Origin: Branchiostoma floridae
Lineage: Eukaryota > Chordata > Leptocardii > Amphioxiformes > Branchiostomatidae
Direction: 5' to 3'
NCBI RefSeq assembly: GCF_000003815.2
Contig: NW_023365764.1
Coordinates: 1 to 21,981 of the forward strand
Length of the DNA stretch: 21,981 nt
Below are positions 15,031-21,981 of this stretch, piece after piece. A program made the translations under genes and the position numbers. Each line of letters opens with the position of its first letter. Position 1 is the first letter of the stretch. Below the pieces are notes generated by a model. That model was not told the origin of the DNA. It made no database searches and saw only the letters and a program-made list of their open reading frames with translations.

Positions 15031-18000
15031 ATGAATGGTCCAATAAAGCTAACATCAACGCGGGAAGTGGACAAGCGGAGACAGATCTACATCTCACCTG
15101 AAGCGGAGAGGATCATCTCCAACCTCCAGCCTCGCTCCGTGGACGTGGTGGCAGTGGTGGGGCCGATGAGGAAGGGAAAGTCCCATTTTGCCAATCTCCT
15201 GTGCAAAAGGAAGTCTGGTTTCCCACTTGGAGACGAAATGGAGTCGAAAACAAAGGATTTCTGGTTCTGGATCGGTCCCCATCCTGTTCAGACCAACCGA
15301 TATCTGATGGTTGTCGACACTGAAGGTAATGTAATGTTTTGACAAAAGAATACCCAACTGTATATCAATGGAAAAGAATATGTGTAGCTGTTTATCATGT
15401 AGTGTCATACTATTAGTAAATGAATATTTCAAAACATTTATTTCCATCCAGGTCTGGGCGACTACTCTGACGAGGAACAGAACGAGAAAGACATGAAGTA
15501 CCTAGTTTTGGCCACCCTGCTCTCCAATCACTTGGTCTTCAACCTCCAGGGCAACCCAGACCACAGCTTTGTTTCTCAGCTCAGGTAGGTTTTCTGTTAT
15601 GGGCATGCTTTCACAAAGGGTGTACTGATAAAAGAAATGTTTGCTCCGATGAGCACACGTGTAGCTCATGGTCCAATGTATGTTATATTCTTTCTCAACG
15701 TCAGGTTGATGGGAGATCTTGCAGAGCATGTCCGTGTTCAGAAAGATGGTAAAGACGGAGGAAACAACCTTGGAGACCACTTTCCCCAGCTGTGGGTGGC
15801 CGTGCAAGACGCGCATCTGAAACCTCCTCAAGTACGTTTTATGGTACAGTTGTGATAGCCTCCTTTGCAGACTTCGAGCGGAGCTGGCTTTTATTTTATT
15901 TTATGGGACGTGAGGCGCTGGTTCGCGATTTCAACGTTGTCTAGATTCCCTTATGCCGGCAAGCTCCCTTCCTCTGCAAACTCTATTTCAAGACATGAGA
16001 ACCCTCTCCCCCATAAAATAAAAGCCGGCCCCGATCGAAGTATGTGAAGGAGACTGCAGTTGTCACATGTTTTTTCCGATTACTCCACACTGCTATCACA
16101 TTTTGTTACTAATTTTATAATTCACTTTGCATAAGAACAAAATAGCCCCTTAGACAGTTATTCCATTGTCATGGCTATAGTGACCACCTGTACACATGAC
16201 CAGATTTTATCTGTTCCCTGAGCTTCTTGAGCAGTTTTGATCTACACGCGTACGATTTTTGTCAACCTAGGCTGAGATCAATGTCTACGTACTTACTGTA
16301 TCTTTATCCTACAGAATAGAGAGTACGATTTAGGTATTCTTGGAAACTTAAGGAAAAATATACGAGTAGCCCGTTTTTAGCCTCAATGGGTGTAATAAAA
16401 GTTATTTTTTTATATTCAGAGGAACGGAAGACGCCTAACCCCTGATGAGTTTCTGGAGGTCATGCTGGAGCGAAAGGATGGTCACACAAAAGCGATCCGC
16501 TCTCACAACGAGATGACTGACGCAGTGAAGACTTTCTTCCCGAAGCGGCATCTCCGACTGATTCCTGCACCATCTATTGACTCCGATATCCTGAGGTACG
16601 TGCCTTTCTTTCCAATAAATTATGTTTATGACAGCCATTAATGTCTTTGTATCCCCTGTCACACAAGGGAGTGAAATCGTTCGGCCGACGAGACTTCTAG
16701 ATGTAACAGATATTTTTGATTGTATTCTTTCGATCATGGAGTGATTCTCAGGGAACGACTGACGTTAAGAGGTTAATTAGCCCCATTCAATATGTAAGAC
16801 TATGACCCAAAATTAGAGTAATTTTTAAGACGAACAATGCACTACACTACAATCTTTAACAATTTTGAGATTCAGCGTCCTTCTGGGAATCAACAAAAAC
16901 GGCCATAAGTTGTCAACCGAATGACGAGGCTAAAATAGCTACCCTTGCGTCTGTAACAGATGCATAGGGATGTTGTCCATATGCACTTATGTAGCCCTAG
17001 GACCACACATTTGTGCAAAACGCTACAGTAGGAATACACTGATATTTTTCATGCATTTCAGCAACCTTGACAAAGCTGGAGACAACGCTCTACAGACGGA
17101 CTACAAAGACACCGTTGACAACTTCACCCGTGAGATCTGGAACTCGGGACAGGTCAAGAGGGTCAACGGAGATGACATAAGAACCACAGGTACGGCATTT
17201 AACATAAAACGTAGCAAATTGAGTTCCTTCTAATACAATCATGCTATTGTTTCCTAACACTGACATACACGTTGGGAAAAAAGCAGGTGAATGCATTCAG
17301 AAAAATTGAGTCAGAAACATTTAGGAGTTCATGTAGATGTTTTAGAATATCAAAAGCTTGTTTCGTGACATAATCAGACTTATTGAGATTTTCTTTTTAC
17401 ACAAATAACACTCAAACAATATTTAGTTCTTGAAATGGGCATGCTCAAAGAACAGCACTTTCCATAAACCTTTCCAAGTCTGTCAGCTGCCATGATGATA
17501 TAAACTCGCGGCAATGGGCTTGCCATCTGTTTCAGGTCTTCTTCATATCCTGCGGTACTACGTCAACGCCATCAACGACCCAAACTCCCTGCCGTCAGTC
17601 CTCGGTGCTTACGAGGCCATGGCTGAAGGAGAGTGCAGTCGGGCTTTTGAAGAGCAGATGAAAGCGTTTCAAGAGTCCGCGGAGAAAACAGTGAAACCAC
17701 TGATGCCGACTGACGAGGAGACCTGCAACAGGCGCATCCAGACTGCAGCAGAGAGTGCAGTCTCCAAGCTGTCTGCAGACGTGGGGAAGTGGGACAAAGT
17801 TGGAACATGGAAGAGACGCCTGCAGGTTAGTGGCCTTTATATTGCCATTCACTGTGTTAATATAGGTCAGTTGAAGATCTGATTCAAAGTAGAAGCTGTA
17901 AGTACGGTAGGGGCATCCTCGATGCATAGCGTCAACCAGTGCAGCTAAGGTGAAGATGCCAAAGTTCTACATTGACTTATTAAATGATACCTCCAGTTCA

Positions 18001-18429
18001 CCTTTATTCGCGGGGTAACCTATATTCGTGGTTTTGAAACCGGATATGAATAAGGTAGACGGACGGTGGTATCAAATTCCAATATTGTATTGCAGTTTAA
18101 AACCACCGTTCGTCGAGTTATTATCGCTTAACACCCCGTTTTTCAAAACAACGGATATAGGCTATCCCGCGGATAAAGGTGAAATATCGTTATCAAATTA
18201 AACTAACACTGTGCCTCATTTCTTCCATTTCAGGGGAAACTTGAGACAGAACGCCTTGCTCTGCTCAAGCTTAACAGTGACAAGTCTAAGGACCTCTGCG
18301 AGGCGATCATCAAAGAAGTCGACCGGCCCGTCCGACAGAAAGTAGGGAAGGGTGTGTACAACAGAATCGGTGGATTCAATACCTATGTAAGGGAAGTGGA
18401 TGCTGTATACAGCGCCTACAGGCAAAAAG
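15031..18429 (+). CDS. guanylate-binding-protein-like large GTPase, copy B (exons 1-7, C-terminal exons not found)
   Basis: Tandem duplicate of copy A. Exons: 15031-15325, 15452-15584, 15705-15831, 16420-16595, 17062-17189, 17536-17825, 18234-18429. Each has exactly the length and phase of its partner in A, giving 448 residues plus one base. P-loop GPMRKGKS, switch Thr, DTEGLGD and AVQD are all kept. Over exon 1 the two proteins differ at 12 of 98 residues. Introns 3 also share recognisable non-coding sequence, so the duplication is not ancient. The exon 7 donor (AAAAAG|GTGAG) is intact, but no match to exon 8 (start AAGKGPAVEK) or exon 9 appears in the remaining 3.5 kb, and a LINE starts 135 bp downstream. 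Either the last exons lie beyond the window, a different C-terminus is used, or the gene is truncated. There is no internal stop or frameshift, so it was recently functional or still is. Confidence 0.85.
17997..18183. mobile_element. palindromic MITE-like element in GBP-B intron 6 (187 bp)
   Basis: The element begins TTCACCTTTATTCGCGGGGT and ends with its near-complement, ACCC/ATCCCGCGGATAAAGGTGAA in reverse orientation. Terminal inverted repeats extend through TAACCTATATTCG with about four mismatches. The inner halves (GGTGGTATCAAA and TTTAAAACCACC) are also partly complementary, so the whole unit is a foldback. It has no coding capacity. I see no convincing target-site duplication (left flank CTCCAG, right flank ATATCG). 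It is absent from the matching intron of copy A, which points to insertion after the duplication or loss from A. Confidence 0.75.
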
Positions 18430-18563
18430 GTGAGATGTCCTGATACACATTGATGTTATGAAATCCAAAGAACAAGAGTCTTTGGTACAGACGTGGAAAT
18501 GGAGGTATCGATTAATTGTGCCTGTCTGGCCTGTCTGTATGTGTTTACGAATACATTAGTTAA
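18430..18563. other. start of GBP-B intron 7 before the LINE
   Basis: 134 bp following the exon 7 donor. It contains no recognisable exon 8 sequence. In copy A the corresponding intron is 396 bp long. Confidence 0.5.
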
Positions 18564-20121
18564 CATCTTCTTCGTCGTGTCATCACTACACTGTTCCACT
18601 CCAATAATCCACACACTCCCTTCCTCTGGGGGTCAGAGCTTCCAGGTCTTCCTTGGTGCATGGTTCGGACAGGAAAGGGCAGACAAGAAGATGTTTCATA
18701 GTCTGCTCCTGTCCGCAGTCACAAGCAGTCTGTCCACCTGGGCTGAGACCCCACTTTGCCATGAGGGTCTTGCATCTACCTGTGCCTGTTCTAAGGCGGT
18801 TGAGACATGACCAGGTTGGCCATGTCTCCTCTGCTCCTGGAGGAAGAGATTCCTTTGGGGCGAGGTTAAGTCTGTGTGGTGCAGTCTGGAGATGGTGGGA
18901 CCACATGGCCATCCTCTGGGTCTCTGCACTCCTACTGAGCGCTTCGACTGAGTGCATGAAACTACGTCTTGACTTAAGTCTCTTTGGCACAGGAGTGTGC
19001 AGGTGGAGTACATGGTGAGGGTCAGTCTCTTGTTTCAGTTTTTCTCGCTGTGCTGCCACGGCTCTTCTGATGTGTGGGGGAGCAATACCACACAGCAGGT
19101 ATAGGTCATCAACTCTGGTGGCACGTAGGCATCCGGAGACGGCTCTACAAGCTGAGTTCAAGGCCGTGTCCAGCTTTGCGGTGTGCGCTGACCTGCACCA
19201 CACGGGAGCCGCATACTCTGCAGTAGAAAAACACAGTCCAAGAGCTGTACCTCGCACGGTACTGGCATCTGCGCCCCATTTAGTGTTTGTAAGCTTCTTA
19301 AGAATGTTATTCCTGGCATCCACTTTCATTCTGGTGTTCAGGATGTGGGTTTTGTATGACAGGGTCCTGTCTAAGGTGGTGCCGAGGTAGACTGGCTTGT
19401 TGGTGCTAGTCAGCCACTTGCCCTGCCAACATACCTTCAGTTGGCGATCTGCTTCCCGGTTTTTCAGATGGAAGACACTAACCTGTGTTTTGTCTGGGTT
19501 AGCTCGCAGGTGGTTTGCTTCGTAGTAAGGGGTGAGGCCTACAAGGGCATCAGTGAGGGTGTTCTCTACTTCCTTGAAAGTCCTTCCCTGTGCACCAATG
19601 CTGAGGTCGTCAGCAAACAGGAACCTCCTGGTATCGGGATGTCCTGGTTGGTCATTAGTGTAGATGTTGAAGAGCAGCGGAGCAAGGACGCTGCCTTGGG
19701 GGAGACCGTTTTTCTGCCTTCTCCATCTACTGCGGTTGCCATTCAGGTCTACAAAGAACCGTCTGTTTGAAAGTAGGTTCTGGATCAGTTCAGTGAGTCT
19801 TACATCCTTAGTTATCTCAAAGAGCTTTTTTGTAAGGATCCTGTGGTTCACGGTGTCATATGCTGCGGAGAGGTCCACAAAGACAGTTCCCGTGATCAAG
19901 CCTTTCTCGTAGCCATCCTCGATGTACTGTGTCAGGTTCAGGAGTTGGCCAGTACATGACTTTCCTGGTCTGAACCCTGCCTGCTCAGGGATAAGGAGCT
20001 CATCCACAAACGGTGCGATGCGGTTGAGTAGCAGTCTTTCAAACAGCTTGTATGTATGGCACAGCAAGGAAATCGGCCTGTAGTTCTTGGGTATGGAGGG
20101 GTCTTTGCCAGGTTTTCGTCA
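18564..20121 (-). mobile_element. 5'-truncated non-LTR retrotransposon (LINE)
   Basis: The - strand unit consists of a reverse-transcriptase ORF and a very short 3' tail ending in CGACGAAGAAGATG at about 18564. A GAAGAAG-type tail of this sort is common for CR1/Jockey-like LINEs. At the other end, coding similarity stops abruptly at about 20118, just before the NYRPIS block. The endonuclease and the front of the RT are therefore missing, the usual result of incomplete target-primed reverse transcription. I could not find a target-site duplication. Confidence 0.85.
18586..20118 (-). CDS. reverse transcriptase of a LINE, 5'-truncated (510 aa, no start codon)
   Basis: The frame is open from just after an in-frame TGA at 20121-20119 and begins RKPGKDPSIPKNYRPISLLC, the conserved entry block of non-LTR RTs. 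Counting from the Leu at 20067: QAGFRPGKSC (29-38), FVDLSAAYDTV with the first catalytic Asp (63-73), GLPQGSVLAPLLFNIY (121-136), the FADD active site (151-154), NPDKTQ and then YLGTTLD (thumb start). Near the C-terminus lies CDCGQEQTMKHLLVCP, a C-x-C-x7-H-x3-C zinc-knuckle-like motif (449-463). There is no frameshift or stop over 1.5 kb, so the insertion is young. It cannot be expressed as a normal ORF2 because the 5' part is gone. The clade (CR1/Jockey group) is tentative. Confidence 0.93.
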   Translation of the reverse strand, partial: RKPGKDPSIPKNYRPISLLCHTYKLFERLLLNRIAPFVDELLIPEQAGFRPGKSCTGQLLNLTQYIEDGYEKGLITGTVFVDLSAAYDTVNHRILTKKLFEITKDVRLTELIQNLLSNRRFFVDLNGNRSRWRRQKNGLPQGSVLAPLLFNIYTNDQPGHPDTRRFLFADDLSIGAQGRTFKEVENTLTDALVGLTPYYEANHLRANPDKTQVSVFHLKNREADRQLKVCWQGKWLTSTNKPVYLGTTLDRTLSYKTHILNTRMKVDARNNILKKLTNTKWGADASTVRGTALGLCFSTAEYAAPVWCRSAHTAKLDTALNSACRAVSGCLRATRVDDLYLLCGIAPPHIRRAVAAQREKLKQETDPHHVLHLHTPVPKRLKSRRSFMHSVEALSRSAETQRMAMWSHHLQTAPHRLNLAPKESLPPGAEETWPTWSCLNRLRTGTGRCKTLMAKWGLSPGGQTACDCGQEQTMKHLLVCPFLSEPCTKEDLEALTPRGRECVDYWSGTV

Positions 20122-20252
20122 GTGACACTGAAGTGATCTGGAAGAAACAGGTCTTTTGTACCCTAACTATGAAAGAAGACAATTATAAATGTCAATAGGA
20201 AACGTTGTATTGTAAGAAATATAACATAAGTTTACATAACGTTACATAACTT
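20122..20252. other. short spacer between LINE and repeat-protein exon
   Basis: AT-rich sequence with a GTTACATAAC-like repeat at about 20230-20250. No gene, and no remnant of GBP exon 8 or 9. Confidence 0.5.
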
Positions 20253-21071
20253 TTAAAAAAAAGTCATGAGCATAATGTGCGTANNNNNNNNNNNNNNNNN
20301 NNNNNNNNNNNNNNNNNNNNNNNNNNNNNNNNNNNNNNNNNNNNNNNNNNNNNNNNNNNNNNNNNNNNNNNNNNNNNNNNNNNACGGACTTTCACTGTTG
20401 TCAACCGCTTTGTTCTGACTTTCGTCAATATTGAGGCCTCCACCACTTTGCGACGGATTTCCACTGTTGTCCACCACTTCGGTCTGAATTTCGTCAATAT
20501 TGAGGCCTCCACCACTTTGCGACGGATTTCCACTGTTGTCCACCACTTCGGCCTGAATTTCGTCAATATTGAGGCCTCCACCACATTGCAACGGTGTTTC
20601 ACCGTTGTCCATCGCTGCGTTGCCACTTTCGTCAATATCAAGCTTTCCAGCACTTTGCGACGGACTTCCACTGCTGTCCACCGCTGTGTTACCGCTTTCG
20701 ACGTCATTCAGACCTCCACCACCTTGTGATGGATTTTCTAAGTTGTCCACTGCTTCGTTCTCAATTTCGTCGGTATTCAGACTTCCACCACTTGGCGACG
20801 AACTTTCCCTGTTGTCCTCCGTTTTGTTCTCACTTTCATTGAGGCCACCAACATTTTGCGACAGATTTACACTGTTGCTTACCGCTGCGTTCCCCATTTC
20901 GAGGTCATTGGCACCTCTATTACCACAGCTCATAGACTTGATGGACCTCAGTAAGACGGCAAACATGAAGACTGAATTGACAAAGATGAGGCCGACAGAG
21001 GGAGATGTGGGTAGCGCAAAAAGTACCAGGAATGCTAGCGACAATGCCTCAGCCACGGCCAGGAAGATGCC
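20253..21071 (-). CDS. exon of an unidentified membrane protein with 23-aa repeats (partial)
   Basis: On the - strand a splice acceptor TGATTCCAG|GGC opens the exon at 21071. The frame reads GIFLAVAEALSLAFLVLFAL, a strong hydrophobic segment, then a second one (VGLIFVNSVFMFAVLLRSI). At least eight repeats of 23 residues follow, with consensus N-x-A-V-D-N-x-x-x-P-S-Q-x-G-G-G-L-N-I-D-E-x-x. The repeats are acidic and low in aromatic residues. The frame runs into the 100-N gap at 20383 and has no clear donor or end beyond it. The paired membrane segments with ALP...GLI..NSVF loosely recall the N-terminal membrane region of animal chitin synthases, a large family in lancelets, but I cannot confirm this. 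The acceptor implies upstream exons beyond 21071. The displayed stop at 20253 may be an artefact of the gap. Confidence 0.55.
   Translation of the reverse strand, partial: GIFLAVAEALSLAFLVLFALPTSPSVGLIFVNSVFMFAVLLRSIKSMSCGNRGANDLEMGNAAVSNSVNLSQNVGGLNESENKTEDNRESSSPSGGSLNTDEIENEAVDNLENPSQGGGGLNDVESGNTAVDSSGSPSQSAGKLDIDESGNAAMDNGETPLQCGGGLNIDEIQAEVVDNSGNPSQSGGGLNIDEIQTEVVDNSGNPSQSGGGLNIDESQNKAVDNSESPXXXXXXXXXXXXXXXXXXXXXXXXXXXXXXXXXXTHIMLMTFF
20284..20383. other. assembly gap (100 N) inside a repeat array
   Basis: 100 N of unknown true size, placed where the 69-bp array is most homogeneous. The number of repeat units and the end of the exon are therefore unknown. Confidence 0.98.
20384..20900 (-). 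repeat. 69-bp coding minisatellite (23-aa units)
   Basis: TTGAGGCCTCCACCACTTTG recurs exactly 69 bases apart at 20431 and 20500, and with increasing divergence every 69 bases up to about 20880. The units nearest the gap are the most alike, a gradient typical of recent expansion at one end of the array. The gap probably marks collapsed further copies. Confidence 0.85.
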
Positions 21072-21429
21072 CTGGAATCAGATAAATAATTCTCAATGTA
21101 TGTGGTATTGATTGACATTACATTGAAGATTGCCCCGTGCAACTATTGCAAAATACAACACATGGAAGTTGATGGGCTTTCATTGATTAACAAGCCAAAC
21201 ATACGCTTTGAATTCTTTAGCTGATAAAAAATAAATTATTGCTTATTATGCTTTGGATCTTGTTCTTTTATATTTTGGCTAAACGTTCATCTCATTTATT
21301 GCCTGCGTCACTTCTGTATCTTATGTTCTGATATTTTGGTAACTGAAAAAATGCATTGGCACGTTTACTTAGTATGCGTCAGTTCGTATCGACAAAGACT
21401 GCACTCTTTAGAACACGTCAGGGAAAGTT
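21072..21429. other. intron or intergenic sequence, nothing recognised
   Basis: AT-rich. It probably includes the intron upstream (on the - strand) of the repeat-protein exon. No exon, RNA gene or element protein was recognised. Confidence 0.5.
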
Positions 21430-21467
21430 GAACAAAGTCTTCTTCGTTACACAACCTCTTTTTATTC

Positions 21468-21514
21468 TTTTGCAGACGTTTCGGTGACTGTCTGTCACCT
21501 TTATCAGTACAAAA
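21468..21514 (-). ncRNA. hammerhead-ribozyme-like fold in the Penelope-like element tail
   Basis: The - strand reads UUUUGUA (stem I), CUGAUAA, one extra A, GGUGAC / loop AGACA / GUCACC (stem II, 6 bp), GAAA, C, GUC, then UGCAAAA (the other half of stem I, seven pairs including one G-U). This is the layout of a minimal type I hammerhead with almost no stem III, the form described for Penelope-like elements. The canonical core is CUGANGA; here the catalytic G8 is A, and there is an extra A before stem II. Self-cleavage in this copy is therefore doubtful. Confidence 0.5.
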
Positions 21515-21584
21515 TGAATTACTAACGTTATAGGTGCGATATGAACTATATAAACAGAACTTAAGTTATGGTATTGTGACGTAA

Positions 21585-21966
21585 TTACTTGACATAGAAT
21601 GTTCTCGAACGTGATAGGTTAATCATCCTTGCCACTTTGTGACGTAGTGGCAAGGATGCGGTCCCAAACATGGCTAAGTTTATACCCCCTTCGTCTCTAT
21701 TCATTACTGCTGTAGACTTTCTGATCCAGATGGCTTCCTTGACCCAACGTGTGTATTTGTTGTCCTCTCTGTCAATAACCTTTGCCCCCCTCCCAATCTA
21801 TTACACAGTTATTTCTTGCAATGTGGTCGGTCACCGCTGACTTGTTTTCTTCTTTCTCTGCTTCCTTCTTCTGCGCTCTGGTTTACTTTCTTCCTTACAC
21901 ATTGGTAGCCTCCTTTCTGTGGTCATCTAATCTAGTGCCCAAAGTTATTCCAGTTTCCCCAATAGA
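21585..21966 (-). pseudogene. GIY-YIG endonuclease remnant of the Penelope-like element
   Basis: The nuclease domain nicks DNA for retrotransposition. The conserved H-R in DDHRKEA and the E of KEAIWIR are still present, but the leading YIG is SIG. A TAA follows NV at about 21890. The frame shifts before VIDRED at 21779, and the last open part (64 residues) ends at 21585. It is broken in at least two places, so this copy makes no functional enzyme. Confidence 0.75.
21624..21658. repeat. perfect 13-bp inverted repeat in the Penelope-like element
   Basis: CATCCTTGCCACT and AGTGGCAAGGATG are exact complements separated by TTGTGACGT. It overlaps the decayed end of the GIY-YIG frame and could form a stable RNA hairpin near the element's 3' end. 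The role is unknown. Confidence 0.8.
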
Positions 21967-21981
21967 TACTTAGCTACAACT

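Larger units (their letters stand above)
21430..21981 (-). mobile_element. 3' end of a Penelope-like retroelement (decayed, continues beyond the window)
   Basis: The - strand carries the C-terminal GIY-YIG endonuclease region typical of Penelope-like elements, then a non-coding tail with a hammerhead-like fold. At 21966-21891 the frame reads SIGETGITLGTRLDDHRKEA and stops soon after. Later segments continue in other frames with SAVTDHIARNNCVIDW and VIDREDNKYTRWVKEAIWIR, followed by the family-typical VMNRDEG. At least one frameshift (near the C-run at 21784-21790) and one stop break the gene. The reverse transcriptase would lie to the right of the window. The left boundary at about 21430 is approximate. 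Confidence 0.8.

Noticed and set aside
18653-19912. Open frames on the + strand across the LINE
   Set aside because: Antisense shadows of the long reverse-transcriptase frame on the - strand.
20384-20900. Possible CRISPR-like or satellite array
   Set aside because: Units are contiguous 69-bp repeats without spacers and keep one protein frame, so this is a coding minisatellite in animal DNA.

Overview
The window looks like animal nuclear DNA, most likely a cephalochordate (Branchiostoma-like) assembly. The genes are split by many short GT-AG introns, the intergenic DNA is AT-leaning and full of decayed retroelements, there are N-gaps, and the main genes belong to an animal immune GTPase family present in tandem. 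The organism is inferred from this style and not proved.

The core is a tandem pair of guanylate-binding-protein (GBP)-like large GTPase genes on the + strand. Copy A (6009-10840) can be spliced by hand into nine coding exons. All phases agree, the total is 1701 bp, and the product is 566 aa: an N-terminal GTPase domain (P-loop GPMRKGKS, switch Thr, DTEGLGD, degenerate G4 AVQD), a GBP helical domain, and an Ala/Glu/Lys/Arg-rich C-terminal helix ending in a short hydrophobic tail. Copy B (15031-18429) repeats coding exons 1-7 with identical exon lengths and phases. No counterpart of exons 8-9 is visible; a 5'-truncated LINE begins about 135 bp after exon 7. The DNA between the copies (12.0-14.9 kb) holds at least seven copies of a TTTCGGTATGACGT-type repeat. 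It also holds a candidate TATA promoter and non-coding first exon for copy B.

Region by region: 1-1138 has no recognised gene. 1239-4593 is a large inverted repeat whose arms enclose a decayed L1-type LINE 3' end (2481-3346, - strand) and a 795-bp gap. 4822-5150 is a CGAAAAGGAA-type minisatellite folded into a long palindrome. 5150-5830 is a diverged tandem repeat of about 126 bp. 6009-10840 is GBP-A, with a GA/CA/TA microsatellite block in intron 2. 10841-14999 is intergenic, with the poly(A) signal of A and the repeated promoter-like units. 15031-18429 is GBP-B, with a palindromic MITE in intron 6. 18564-20118 (- strand) is a non-LTR retrotransposon. 20253-21071 (- strand) is one exon of an unidentified membrane protein: two hydrophobic segments and then 23-aa repeats running into a gap. 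21430-21981 (- strand) is the 3' end of a Penelope-like element with a GIY-YIG endonuclease remnant and, downstream, a hammerhead-ribozyme-like fold.

No operon-like cooperation is expected. The biological theme is a duplicated interferon-type GTPase locus being remodelled by several classes of mobile element.
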